DNA of 64,000 bases from Xanthoparmelia taractica (taxonomy: Eukaryota > Ascomycota > Lecanoromycetes > Lecanorales > Parmeliaceae): positions 27,285 to 91,284 of the forward strand of contig JANQBS010000164.1 in assembly GCA_033085395.1 (NCBI GenBank). The letters run 5' to 3'. The notes below the pieces were generated by a model, which saw nothing but the letters and a program-made list of their open reading frames with translations, searched no databases and was not told where the DNA came from. The translations under genes and the position numbers were made by a program. The first letter of the stretch is position 1; the number at the start of each line of letters is the position of its first letter. Shown piece after piece: positions 1 through 11,238 of the stretch.

Positions 1-119
1 AAACTAATACGGCCACAATGCCATGAGCCAATGTCTGATATGGAAAGACCACCTTTGACCATGAATAAACCGACTGAAAAGCCGTAGAGGCCAAGACGAG
101 CTACCACAGACCAGCACGC

Positions 120-1898
120 TCACGTCGCTGTAGCACGCTTTTGGGTGTTTTCGCCAGATTCATCCTCGGGCGACAGCCCCGCCTTAGAAGGCCCCATAAC
201 GCAAACCCCATCCTTGCTGAACCGGCTTCCATGGATGGGACAATCCCAGCTTTTCTCTGAGTTGTTCCAGCATACCACTCCTTGCAAGTGTGGGCACAGT
301 GCCGAAAAGCGATGCACTTCCCCAGCGTCATCCTTATAAACGGCAACGGGCTTCTTAGTGATGGCGTTGACAACCCCACCGGTTCCAGGCGCAAGGTCCT
401 CAATGTCACCGATGTCGCTTTGTAGGAGGCGTTTGTACTGGGCGTTGATTTGGATGTCGTGGGACAACATACTCGGCAAGCTGGAGACGGGAGGAAGGCG
501 TTTTGGATTATACAATTTGCCCCATGGATTTTCTATGCCTTGGATCTCATCGGCGATGAGTTTGCCTGCGAGGACGCCCTGTGTGAGGCCATGGCCCGTG
601 TCACCGGTCACGACGTAGGTGTGTTTCCTCCCTTGGTTGAGCCCAATGAACGACACTTCGTCTATAGAATTCAAGATCTGGCCCGACCATCTGTAGTCGA
701 CGGAGCCGGCCCTTGTGAATCGTTCTCTAACCCAGGCCTCTAGCTCCCCGTATCTACCGTTCTCCTCATCTTGGCCCACTTTATGGTCACAGCCGCCTAT
801 GACGAGGTAATCGTTCTCAGCATCGCATTCGGTGAAGCGAATGTACATGTAGGGGTCTGCTTGATCGTTGATGAGGCAGTCTTCGATGCTGTTTTTGGGA
901 ACACGGATGGCGATACAGTATGTTCGAAAGTACTCCAGCTGGGCGACTATGCTCAGTTTCTGAAGTGGGATGCAAGTCGCCTCCACGGCATTATTACAGG
1001 TGATAGTGTGACCGTCCAGAGTGCTGATATGAACCTCTTTCGATAGAAGGCCTTTCTCTTCAATCGACATCATCCTGGTATGAGCGTAACACGTAAAGTT
1101 TGGCTGCTTAGCAAGCCATTTAAGGACGCCAATCATGTACTGAGTCGGGTGGAAGGTTGCCTGCTCTTCAAAAACGGCAGCATCTCGCTGGTCTGGCTTG
1201 CCATCCCATCCCTTTATTGCGTAGCCTTCCTTGTAGTGCGCAGAAAGGCCAAGCTCACTTGCCTTCTTCACGTCCTCCTGGAGCATCTTCACGTCCTCGT
1301 CATGTCTGGGGTCACCTCTCAGATATTGGGATATCTCGTAGTCGGGTATTTTCCGATACTCGCAGTCGATGCCCAGTTGCTTCGAAATCTCTCCAACGCG
1401 TCTCAGTGCCCACGTGTGGCTCTCAGCTGCCAACCTTGCACCCCCTGCACCGTGCTTGCTTGCTAACTCGGTGAATGGACTGTCGAGAGCGCTGGAAAGA
1501 TGGCCGCTTGTTCTTCCGGATTCTCCAGAGACCATATCACGGGCTTCGATCATGCTCACGTCAACTCCACGAGTGACGAGCTCATAGGCTGTCGAGATAC
1601 CAGCGATACCTGATCCAATCACACAGACATCCGTCTTGAGGTCTTGCGTAAGCTTGGGGAAGTGCGGCCGGTTGGAATAGGGTTCTTTATGGACCCAGAC
1701 CGGATCAGTCTCACCGGATGTCTTCAAAGCATGTTGCGGGTCCGACATTGTGGCCATGGTCAAGCGCTGAAAGGCAGAACGGTTTGCGGTGGACTGGCGG
1801 AAAAGCTTTGTACTTAGGCTAGGTGTACGGGTCCAGGTATTGGACGTCAGAGAGGCTCTTAAGAAACAAGGGAAAGATGGATGTAATAGGAGGCCCAT
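120..1898 (-). CDS. FAD-dependent oxidoreductase with C-terminal Rieske [2Fe-2S] domain
   Basis: A single uninterrupted 592-codon reading frame. A DAO-type FAD domain starts at about residue 90 with a dinucleotide-binding GSGIAG (residues 95-100) followed by an acidic residue at the end of the second strand (VSMIEARD). The C-terminus carries a Rieske iron-sulfur site: CPH at about 535 and CPIH about 17 residues later, i.e. C-x-H...C-x2-H. This order is known from Bacillus YhfW and many fungal homologues; the substrate is unknown. The first 47 residues are rich in Arg, Ser and Leu and contain no Asp or Glu, like a mitochondrial presequence. In-frame Met48 (start at 1757) and Met51 would give a cytosolic form, so the true start is uncertain. 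It is transcribed divergently from the AP-3 beta gene. Domain call is firm; reaction and location are inferred. Confidence 0.85.
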   Translation of the reverse strand: MGLLLHPSFPCFLRASLTSNTWTRTPSLSTKLFRQSTANRSAFQRLTMATMSDPQHALKTSGETDPVWVHKEPYSNRPHFPKLTQDLKTDVCVIGSGIAGISTAYELVTRGVDVSMIEARDMVSGESGRTSGHLSSALDSPFTELASKHGAGGARLAAESHTWALRRVGEISKQLGIDCEYRKIPDYEISQYLRGDPRHDEDVKMLQEDVKKASELGLSAHYKEGYAIKGWDGKPDQRDAAVFEEQATFHPTQYMIGVLKWLAKQPNFTCYAHTRMMSIEEKGLLSKEVHISTLDGHTITCNNAVEATCIPLQKLSIVAQLEYFRTYCIAIRVPKNSIEDCLINDQADPYMYIRFTECDAENDYLVIGGCDHKVGQDEENGRYGELEAWVRERFTRAGSVDYRWSGQILNSIDEVSFIGLNQGRKHTYVVTGDTGHGLTQGVLAGKLIADEIQGIENPWGKLYNPKRLPPVSSLPSMLSHDIQINAQYKRLLQSDIGDIEDLAPGTGGVVNAITKKPVAVYKDDAGEVHRFSALCPHLQGVVCWNNSEKSWDCPIHGSRFSKDGVCVMGPSKAGLSPEDESGENTQKRATAT

Positions 1899-2498
1899 CA
1901 GTCTTGCAGCAGGTGCGAAAGGAAGATGTCCGAGGATGCAAGTCCAAGGGAATGTAAGTACAGACCATCATGATAGAGAAGAGGGGGTCGTAGAATGTCG
2001 TGACGTCGACTCTCAAGCAAGCACCTCGGTAATGCCATACCTTAAGGCTACGTCACGCTACGGGAGCCCATAATTCGTTCCTTACAGTAGCGAAGAATCA
2101 AATTATCGAAAAGTAGCTATAGTTCTCTAGGTATACCTTTTGAAATACGGAGGTAGGGATTGGCAATTGACAGCCTTGCAAGTCCTGCGTCCATCGACCT
2201 CTCTACATCTGCATACTGCAAAGCCTGAAGTGTGGTGAATTCCAATTAGGGGCAGATCTATACGGCCGCTACCTACCTTAAGAGTAGGACATGGTCCACT
2301 GATCGGAAGTAGGCTCCGCTTTCTGCGCCTACACGTGTAAAGTCTCTCGAGATCTTTAGTCACCAGCTCTAACCTGATCAGGGTAGACTGTGCACGTCTG
2401 ATTGGCCAGCAGGACAGAAGTACTGAGGCATGCAAATCAAAAGTAACAGCTTGTGAAGAAGGGAAGCATTGGAGGAGAGTGCTCCCAGTAAAGCAGAC
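1899..2498. other. Divergent intergenic region (FAD oxidoreductase / AP-3 beta)
   Basis: About 600 bp between two divergent starts; it must hold both promoters. I see no clear TATA box, no RNA gene and no convincing ORF. Confidence 0.5.
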
Positions 2499-5019
2499 AT
2501 GGAATCGATATCACGAATATCATCCATGCTAGACACAGGTTTGGATCATTGACTCAATCATTCCAGCAGGGCTGATTTTGATCTCAGCACGTGAGTTAAC
2601 GTTGGAGGCAGCACAGACTGCTGGTTCTGCAAGGACTGTCAATTCTCGCCGTTCAAACACGGATCTGCCCTTTGCTCAGACAAAGAAGCTGTTGGACAGC
2701 CGCAATGATAGAGAGATCTTGGAAGGCCTGCGGAAGGTCATCAGCGTATGATCTTTCGCCAACTCTAGACCAAGATGTTCTTCTCTGATAATGGTAGTAC
2801 AGATGATGTACCGTTCCAAACCCTGTCTTCCTTTCTTTTCAGCAGTAGTCAAAAATGTTGCCAGTGCAAATATTGAGATCAAAAAGCTTGTTTATATCTA
2901 TCTCCTGCATTATGCAGAGTCAGAACCGGATCTGGCCTTGCTCTCCATTAACACCATACAGAAATCTCTTAGTGACCAGAGCCCACAAGTTCGTGCAATG
3001 GCACTGCGAGTCATGTCAGGTATCAAGGTACCTGTCATCAGCCAGATAGTGTCTCTCGGGATTAAAAAGGGCTGTGCGGATATGAGTCCCATTGTGCGCA
3101 AGGCCGCTGCTCTGGCAATACCAAAGTGCTACAGATTGGATCCCAATACTTCACCCCAGCTCTTGGATTACCTATCGAATTTACTTGGAGACAAGCAATA
3201 CTATGTGGTAGGACCTGCAGTCACTGCATTCCTAGAAGTTTGCCCGGACCGTATAGATCTCGTTCACAAGCATTACAGAGGACTCGTCAAGAAGCTGGTT
3301 GATATGGACGAGTGGGGTCAACTTGCCACTTTGAGGCTTCTGACATTTTACGCACGCAAGTGCTTCCCCATGCGAAGACAGAAGGTGAAAAAGAATAACA
3401 GCAAAGGGTTCTACGAGGACGAGGGCAGCGATCAAGAAGACGACGGTTCCAGGGAGGAGGTTCAAGTGCTGGACCCTGACCTAGAGCTTTTTCTTAAAGC
3501 CTGTAAGGCACTACTGTCCAGTCGGAACTCTGCAGTCATTGTATCCACGGCTCGCTGCTTCCTCCATCTCGGTACATCTGAGTATATTGACGCTGCTATT
3601 GGACCCCTGGTGGCTTTGTTGAGAAGCCCACAGGATATTCAGCATGTCGTAATGAATGATATTGTTGCTGTCTGCCTCGTCCGCCCCCAGTCATTTGTTA
3701 GATACGTGGGCCACTTCCTGGTGCGAGTCACAGATTCTCCAGCTATCTCACGCCTGAAGTTCGAGATACTGACCTTAACATTTCCGCACTGCGAGCCACA
3801 CATAAGAGAGATGATCCTCAGCGAGTTAGAGCATTTCACGCGAGCTGCAGATGCTGCATTGGTACGGGAGAGCGTGCGGGCTATTGGACGATGTGCCCAA
3901 GTTGAGAGCACGGCTTCGACCCGATGCTTACGGCTTCTGCTAAGCCAGCTGTCCAGCCAAGACGGGAACCTTGTGGCTGAATCACTGACGGTGATACGTC
4001 ATATGATCCAGCAAAATCCCCAAGCGCATGTGCAGACAGTGATCAGGCTGGCGAAGAATCTAGACACCACGACAAATCCTGAAGCCAGAGCGACCATCAT
4101 CTGGCTTGTTGGCGAGTTTTCGGGCTTACCAGAAGAAGAAAACATCGCGCCCGACGTCCTCCGCATCCTCGCCAAAGGCTTCGCCGACGAATCTGAACCA
4201 GCCAAGTTGCAAATTGTCCTCCTGGCCGCCAAGGTCTATCTACACTACCTTATTCGTACCGCTCCCGCTGTATCAGAAGGAGCACCAGATGCTCCATCCA
4301 CACAAGATTCCGATGTCGCTTCACCTCCCATCTCAGTCACACCTGAAGAGAATGGCTGGCAAGACCCTCAACCGCCGCTCTCATCCGACCAGCCGGTACC
4401 AGGACCAGAGCAAGACTCCACCCATCCCATCCCTCTCCTTTGGACCTACATCTTGCACCTAACCCGCTACGACGTCTCCTACGACCTTCGAGATCGCGCT
4501 CGTCTCTATCGTGCTCTCCTATCCAATCCCAAATCCACGCAACTAGCTTCCCTACTCTTGCTCGCCCCCAAGCCTGTCCCACACACGCCGTCTCCGTCTG
4601 AAAACCGAAAGGGACTGCTGATCGGCTCAAGCCGTCTTGTCATTGGCGTCGCAGCAGCTGGTGCAGATGGTATGATGGGATATGAGGGCTTGCCTGAGTG
4701 GGTTAAGGAAGGAGAGGAGCCGGATGCTAAGTTGAGGAATGAGGGTTCGGCGAAGGATCTTTATGGGGAGAAGGATGTGCCGGCTGCAAGGGAACTGGAT
4801 AGGGCGGTTGAGAAGAAAGGGTTGGGGAAAATTGGGGTTGGAGGGGCAAAGGATAAGACGTTGGATGATTGGCTGGCTGAGGAGGAGGAGGAGGAAAGTG
4901 AAGAAGGGAGTACGGAAGAGGAAACGGAGAGTGGGAGTGAGGAAGAGAGTAGCGGGGAGGAAGAGAGTGAGGGTGAGAGTGAGGGGGATGAGGAGGTGGA
5001 CAGGTTGGTCAGGCAATAG
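2499..5019 (+). CDS. apl6: AP-3 adaptor complex subunit beta (Apl6)
   Basis: Large beta-adaptin of the AP-3 clathrin-adaptor complex, which sorts cargo from Golgi/endosomes to the vacuole. Exons 2499-2538, 2588-2745 and 2803-5019 join in frame to 804 aa. Introns of 49 and 57 nt (the second with GTATGA) fuse the start MESISRISSML to RELTLEAA, then KKLLDSRNDRE, then MMYRSKPCLPFF. Residues 40-480 are adaptin N-terminal HEAT-type repeats (KLVYIYLLHYAE, KAAALAIPKCYRLDP). The hinge has a Pro/Ser-rich stretch, and the last 60 residues are an extreme Glu/Ser run, typical of the AP-3 beta hinge. The beta appendage (ear) domain of animal proteins is not evident. The reading frame left open at 2791 alone would miss the true N-terminus. 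Confidence 0.93.
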
Positions 5020-5493
5020 CGTTGCCGTCCTGGATAGGTCTAATATGTCGCTGTCTATCTTTGCGAATAGCATCATGTCTTTGAGCAAGTGACATGCTCC
5101 ATTTGCTCACTCTAATTGATAGTTCCCTCTTGATATGGGGATGCTAGACTCATTTCCGAGATAGTTGGCGTCTAGATAGCACCGACTAAGAAATGGCGGA
5201 ATCTGGTCCAAAGTTCGGGGTCCTGCCGCGGGTAGATAGCAGTAGCACTGTTATACATGTTTTCTGACTTGAATTTATTTTGGATGGAAGAATATGGCAA
5301 TGAAGGAGACGTCTGGGATTCATCATTGGCGAGATAGTAGCTATAGGATTACTGGGATTTTCTCCTTTCTCTCTCTCTCTCTCTCTCATCAAGTCATGTC
5401 TGAAAGATGCCACCTGTCGATCGAAAGCGGCTCTTCTATGCGTTTTCAAATTTGCCATTACCTTATGCTCATAGGTACGATTCAACCATGCTC
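5020..5493. other. Convergent intergenic region with CT microsatellite
   Basis: Two convergent 3' ends share this 474-bp spacer. It contains a pure CT run at about 5367-5387. No gene seen. Confidence 0.6.
5367..5387. repeat. (CT)n microsatellite
   Basis: About ten uninterrupted CT units visible directly, lying between two 3' UTRs. Confidence 0.9.
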
Positions 5494-6529
5494 TCATTTC
5501 CAGTCCTTCGTAATGTCGAATGACCATTCAAACTTCAGATAATCGTGGCCGTCGTCGTCGGCGAATTTCGACACAGCCTCGTAGTGGCCTCTGGCTAACA
5601 TGCCTGTTGGCGCCTCATCTGGCTCGACTGGAAGGAGGAAATGTTAGATGGGATGCGCCAGATGGTTAGTGCGGAGACTTACACTTCTTCTCATACACAG
5701 GCTTCTCTTGCGTATTCGGCGCGAACGAGCCCTGTCAAATAAATTAGCTCTTCGCATTCCTTTGGTCCCATAAAAAGAACAAAGAACACTAACAATCATC
5801 TCCTCATTCTTGGCCACCCTAATGCCTTTCCTCTTAGTAACTTGCAAATACTTGAGTCCGCTCAGCACATCATGTTGCACGACAAAGTTGGCCTTCATGC
5901 GGAACTTGGCTCCTTCCTTGATGGTGAAAGGTTTCGATTTGAGCGCTTCGACGGAACCTGGGGCGGTCAGATCAATGGTGATGTCGGGACGCCCTTCGAC
6001 TTCGAGAGCGAGCGATTTGATGACGCAGCGACGTTGATCTTTGGGGTCCACGTGGATGGGCGGGGATGAGGAAATGCCAAGAGAGGCCTTCCAGCGGTTG
6101 AGGGATTCATCGTTTTGGTCTGATAGGGCCGATGTTAGGTCATATGTTCTATTATCTAGTGCAAGTTATTGCGAAAAGATGGAGGGACGCTTGCAAGAGA
6201 AGAGAGGTGGAGTATGTTTGCGGGAGATCTCCCATATGGATCCGGCAAAGAGGTCCTCGACATCATAGTAACATAATTGGCATCTCTTCAAGGGCATGAG
6301 ATTATCCAACATGATATAGAGGTCCTGTGCAGACTTGATTCTTCTTAGGGAAGGCATTGTGGGCTACGGAAGTTGATTGCGGATGTGAGAGCGGATGAAG
6401 GTCTGTCGTTCGAAAACTTAGCTTCATGCACTCACCGAGCTTTGCATATTCTTCAACCGTCTTTTTCTCTCCGACCTTGAAACCTTCAGTCGTAGAGGCC
6501 TGGAGGTCATCTTCGCCTTGGGTAGCCAT
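5494..6529 (-). CDS. rdi1: Rho GDP-dissociation inhibitor (Rho-GDI)
   Basis: Cytosolic chaperone that extracts prenylated Rho/Cdc42 GTPases from membranes and holds them GDP-bound. Four exons (6529-6436, 6119-5794, 5731-5683, 5627-5494) join in frame to 200 aa, the usual family length. The N-terminal helix region has TVEEYAKLDQNDESLNRW; the immunoglobulin-like fold follows with IHVDPKDQRRCVIKSLALE, FRMKANFVVQHD and VTKRKGIRVAKNEEMIGSFA, then YEKKFEPDEAPTGMLARGHY; it ends FEWSFDITKDWK. Introns are 316, 62 and 55 nt. The first is unusually long for this genome, so an extra small exon or a regulatory element in it cannot be excluded. A continuous frame over 5644-6051 runs past the second splice site and has a false C-terminus. 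Confidence 0.93.
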
Positions 6530-7167
6530 ATTGTAAAGACTGGGAAAATGTCAAGTGAGGGAGTGTTGTTGAATTTGCTCAATCATGTGGTTTAGGCAGG
6601 CAGCTTGACATGAAAAGATTCAAGTTCAGCCTGTGAAGAATATTGGGTGGGGGGTGTTCGCTTCACTGAATCCACCAATCCACACATTGGCCACGTATTC
6701 CGCTCTCGGCGTATCTTGAAACACAACACCAAAGACCTCGATAACAACAACATATTCCGTACTACAATAATCAGTATCATCCTCAGTTGCATCTCATATC
6801 CTTTCAACATCTCATGTGAGCTCGTGCCTTTTGCGACGGGTAGGAGTCTAGCCAGCCACGGATTTTTGCTTTCAGCCACACATTCCAAAAAATCCTGCCT
6901 ACCCCCAGATTTGCCCCCTAGGCTAAGCCCGGCGATTCTGAACGCGGAACAACACTTCACCCGCCTTTCATTTTCCATCCATAATTCATATACAGCATCC
7001 ACCGCGACAGCATTATATCAAGCGCGCCATTATTGTGTACGACCACCACGCGATCAGTCAATTGACAACCCTCACTTATTCGACGCGCTTGGCACCCGCC
7101 CGAAAGCTTACCGTCGACGTCAGTATATCGTCACAACACCGACTGGAATCTTGGAGATACAGACGCA
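6530..7167. other. Divergent intergenic region (Rho-GDI / Bqt4-like)
   Basis: 638 bp between two divergent start codons, serving as promoter for both. Open frames here are short and unlike known proteins. No RNA gene seen. Confidence 0.5.
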
Positions 7168-8641
7168 ATGTCGAGTCTTCAGATGAATGGGACCTCCGAG
7201 CGAGCATTGCCAAGCAAGCGCAATCCTCTTCTTGCGCCTGAGAAAACACAACCCCGTACGATTCCACCCAAGTTACAGATCCGCCTTCGCTGCTAACCCG
7301 CTCCAAAATAGACAGCGAGCTCATCGCGAAGCGCAGGCTAGGACAGACGAATCTTGCTGTAAAGCCTGGACAAGTTGGAACCTCAAATGCTACAAAGCCG
7401 GAAAATCTCGGACCCTTTGACTACGCACACCTCCGCGCCCCACTACCACGTAATCTGAAAGGGTCCGAGATATTCGCACCTCATCAAAATCAACCAACGC
7501 CCGAGGTCTACTTCCTCATGGTACGTGTGTCTGGGTTGCCCTTGCATCATAAAACTTGATCACTGATGATGTCATGGTACCTCTAGAGACGTAGCACCGA
7601 TGGCTATGTGAGTGCGACGGGAATGTTTAAGGCTGCTTTCCCCTGGGCAAAGCATGCCGAGGAGAATGCAGAACGCGACTATGTCAAGAGCCTGCCGTCG
7701 ACTGCACAGGACGAGGTCGCAGGCAATGTTTGGGTCTCTGAGCTATACGGTGCGCTGCTACGATAGACTTTGCAAGATGAGCGACTGACAGTATTTCAGC
7801 GATTGAGCTTGCACAAGACTATGGAATAGTACCATGGATTCATGCTCTCCTAGACGAAGCCCCAATCCCTCCAGGCACAGACGACCCAACCATGAAGGCC
7901 ATCTCCCCCCCACCGAAATTCACGTTTACGACTAATCAGATGAGTTTCCTACCCCCTCCGAATGGAGTCAATGCTCGCGCCTCAACACCAAAATCCAGAG
8001 GCAGGCCCAGGGGGGCATCTCCTGCGAAGAACGGTAGTCCCTCCAAACAGAGTACAAAGAAACCTAGAGCAACAAAGGCCGCGAAAGAGGCAGACGCCGC
8101 ATCTGCGCGTGAGGCCAGTGCGTCTCTACAAGCTACGCTGGATCATACGACGCCTGACGGTCCGTCCGCGGCAGAGCCGGCATCAGAGGACGGCGAGAAA
8201 GTCAAAATCCATGTCGATTCGAGTGTTGAGATCAAGGGTGACACGGAGAGAGGAGAGACCACCACTGTTAAGATTGAGATGCCCAGAGGAGTTCCAGAAT
8301 TACCGTTGCCAGAACGTCCGGAGGAGATGATTGAGACAGCGAGGAAAATGGTAGCGGAGGCCAGGAAGGCGGACGGAGAGGGCAGTTCCTCAAAAGGGAA
8401 ACGAAAGGCAGAGGAGATGGACGAGGATTCTGATGAATCGGCAGAGAATGAAGCTCAGCCCGCAAAGAAAGTCAGGCTCTTGGGGGAGGAATTGAAGAAG
8501 GAACAAGTGCGGAACCGAGCTTTGCTCGGAGTTGTGGCAACATTGATGGTCGGGTATGTGCACATCAAGATTGCTCGTCTGAGATTGAATGTTGCTGATA
8601 TCAGAGATAGGGCTATAATCCCCCTTGTGCTGCCCAGTTGA
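7168..8641 (+). CDS. bqt4: APSES/KilA-N-domain protein, Bqt4-like inner nuclear membrane protein
   Basis: Five exons (7168-7255, 7312-7520, 7587-7749, 7800-8553, 8605-8641) join in frame to 416 aa. An APSES/KilA-N-like fold lies at about residues 85-175 (YFLMRRSTDGYVSATGMFKA, then NVWVSELYAIELAQDYGI). The middle is basic and low in complexity with SPKR-like patches (KSRGRPRGASPAK, KKPRATKAA). A KRKAEEMDED nuclear-type patch comes before a coiled segment (LGEELKKEQVRNR) and a short C-terminal hydrophobic stretch (ALLGVVATLMVG...IIPLVL). An APSES-like N-terminus with a C-terminal membrane anchor is the layout of Bqt4, which tethers telomeres to the inner nuclear envelope in fission yeast. The last intron (8554-8604) is 51 nt and in frame, so its splicing changes only about 17 residues. 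Alternative: another APSES-family regulator. Confidence 0.75.
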
Positions 8642-9477
8642 GATGATCAGCCTGGATAGATGGCCCATTGGTGGAAGCCAGCTTATTCGTATTGACAAGA
8701 CTCGAGCATCGAGTGCCTACAGGCGTCGTGAAAGTGCTTTCTCCTTCTCATCATACCCTCTTGTACGTTCTACACTGTCAAATATGTTGTATGGCAGGCG
8801 TTGGAGGAGCTCTCTTGTAGGACGTGAGATCTTCAACTTTTCTCTAGTTGTTAGAAGGTGAAAGTAATATTGCGAAAATGTGTAGCGTGCATGAAAGGAA
8901 GTGACTTGTGATTCCTCACTTTAAACTTTTGTTGTGTATATCATTCTCCAATGATGGTGAAGGGGCAGGCAAGTACAGGCACGTGATAGGGTCCAATTGA
9001 CCCCGCGGCGGCTTTTTTTGGCCCCTACTGTTTTAAGGGTCTCAGGGTCTTCTGAACCGAACCCCCACCCGAGGAACCCTTGCACCCACCAGCACTACTA
9101 TTAATCCCACTGCCCACAAGTATCCTATTAATGTCGCGATTCAACACTCCAATAGTAGTGTCTCCCGCTTCACATGCCTGTACAATATAGCGATGCACTT
9201 GATATGCGGGAGAAGTCAGCATCCTTATTCTTTTCTCGCCGCCCATTGGCTAATCAGGACCTCGCCCAACTGCGCTATCCCCACCAACCGAGGGATAAGT
9301 GGAACTCAAAGCAAACACTCGCATGGACGACCCCTCGAACGCTCTCAAAGTCTCTGCACACACAACCTGGAGAGATTCCCCAGCTTTCGAGCACTCTCAA
9401 GTTTTCACATCTTCATCTCCACCATTTCACTTTGTCCTTCATTACCACCATCTAATTCCATTCTCTAATCGGTCAAG
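8642..9477. promoter_or_regulatory. Intergenic/promoter region upstream of HIBADH
   Basis: 836 bp without a supported gene. An ATTGG (reverse CCAAT) box at about 9245 inside CCCATTGGCTAATCAGG and a pyrimidine-rich tract before the ATG at 9478 suggest a normal fungal promoter. Confidence 0.4.
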
Positions 9478-10892
9478 ATGAGCGCAACCGTCTCTATTCG
9501 ATTCTCTCCCTCTCGTCTCTGCATGCTGAGCCATAGCCCCTCTACACCTTCACTGTCCTCCATAACAAGACGTTCCTTCGCTTCCACATCCTCAAACCTA
9601 GCAACATGGGGAGTCATAGGTCTTGGACGAATGGGTGAGCTTCACGCCTCCTTATCGCGCGTGGAAGCCCTACCATGTCCTCGACAGCGTGCCCCAGTCG
9701 AAGAATGAACCGTGCTTACAAATGGCTGCGTGCTTTTCTCAGGGTACCCAATGGCCAAAAATTTACGTGCAAAGATCCCCGCGAGCGATAGCTTGATCAT
9801 ATATGACCGCAACAAGGATGCTACGGCCAATTTCATACAAGAAGTCGGCATTGCGAGGGAAAATTCAATGTCCAACAACGAAATGGGCCTTATGGGCATC
9901 GAGATTGCAAGCTCGCCCAGAGCAGTGGCGGAGAAAGCTGTAGGTTTCTTATATCTTGCCATAATCAAGTGTTTCCCTTATGATGAGCATGTTCCAATCT
10001 CAATGATCTAAGTTGGTGGCTCGCATCATGCAGCCCTTTCCCTGATTCGAATTCCACATCAAAGCCAATCCTCTGACATCTTCAATCCCACCCTCTCTTC
10101 GCAAGAACCCAACCCACATTGCCAACCGCTCACAAAACCGCGCAGGAAGTCACAGTCACCGTCCTCCCCGAGCCCTCCCACGTTAAAAACGTATTCCACA
10201 ACATCCTCAACCCGCCTCTCCCACCGCTCCCATCCTCCTCCCCCGCCTCCGAACGCCTCTTCATAGACTGCTCGACCATCGACCCCACCTCCTCCCGCGA
10301 AGTCGCCAACGCCGTCCACTGCACCGCCCAAGGCCGCTTCGTCGACGCCCCCATGTCCGGCGGCGTCGTCGGCGCCCGCGCCGCCACCCTAACCTTCATG
10401 CTCGGCGCCAGCACCAGAAGCGGAGGGCTAGTGAAGCGAGTCACGCCCATTTTGGCGCTCATGGGCAGCAAAGTACTCCACCTGGGCGGCCAAGGCGCAG
10501 GCCTCTCGGGAAAACTAGCAAACAATTACCTCCTCGCCGTCTCCAACATCGCGACCGCCGAAGCCATGAACCTGGGTCTGCGATGGGGTCTCGATCCGCA
10601 TGTCCTGGGCCAACTGATCAACGGGAGCAGCGGCCGCTGTTGGAGCAGCGAGGTTAATAACCCCGTCCCTGGCATCAGCCCCGGTGCGCCGGCGGAGAAA
10701 GATTATGAAGGTGGTTTCGGGGTGGAGTTGATGAAGAAGGATTTGAGGCTTGCGATGGAGGAGGCGAGGAGGGTGGGCGCCAAGGTGGAGATGGGGGAGA
10801 GGGCGGGGGATGTGTATGAGGATGTTGAGGCGTCATTTAAGGGGAAGGATTTCAGCGTTGTTTATAAATTTTTGGGGGGGAAGACGGTGTAG
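9478..10892 (+). CDS. 3-hydroxyisobutyrate dehydrogenase, mitochondrial
   Basis: Oxidises 3-hydroxyisobutyrate to methylmalonate semialdehyde with NAD+ in valine breakdown. Exons 9478-9634, 9743-9939 and 10146-10892 join in frame to 366 aa. The first 40 residues are Ser/Arg-rich with one cleavage-like RRSFAS, a likely mitochondrial presequence. The Rossmann motif is VIGLGRMGYPMAKNL, split by the first intron inside the glycine loop. Family motifs follow: LFIDCSTIDP, FVDAPMSGGVVGA, the catalytic Lys in GKLANN, and GFGVELMKKDLRLA near the end. The third exon is strikingly GC-rich at third positions (10150-10700), giving long antisense frames that are not genes. The second intron, 206 nt, is long; a hidden short exon is possible but the joined protein reads well without one. 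Confidence 0.92.
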
Positions 10893-11238
10893 GATATGGG
10901 CTTCGCTACCGGTCTCCTTTGGGTAAAAGGCTGTGATCTGAGATTTGAGATGGGATTGGGAAATGCAACTGTGAGATAGTCGGTTCCATTTTGCCTGGGC
11001 CTTTAAATGGCTTTGCGAAACCATGTAGATAGAATTGGGGGTCTATGAGTCCGTTTCTTCTTTTTGCTGGCTGTTCGAAAGAATGTAGCACTATGCTCAG
11101 TGTCGGGACAGCACAAGGCATTTGATCTATTCTTATCTACGATGCTTTTCCTGTCGATAAGTATGGTCAAGGGAGCATTTGATATACCCCCCGTACATGA
11201 TGAATCCAACGCCCTGAATGCATGCAACCTTGGTATCA
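10893..11238. other. Convergent 3' spacer
   Basis: 346 bp between the ends of the dehydrogenase and the phosphatase. Nothing recognised. Confidence 0.6.

Noticed and set aside
4627..5088. Leu-rich minus-strand frame
   Set aside because: Antisense of the GAG-rich acidic tail of AP-3 beta.
10059..10525. Long antisense frames over the dehydrogenase and similar ones over the quinone oxidoreductase (45973-46514)
   Set aside because: They mirror GC-rich third positions of the true genes; low complexity and no domains.
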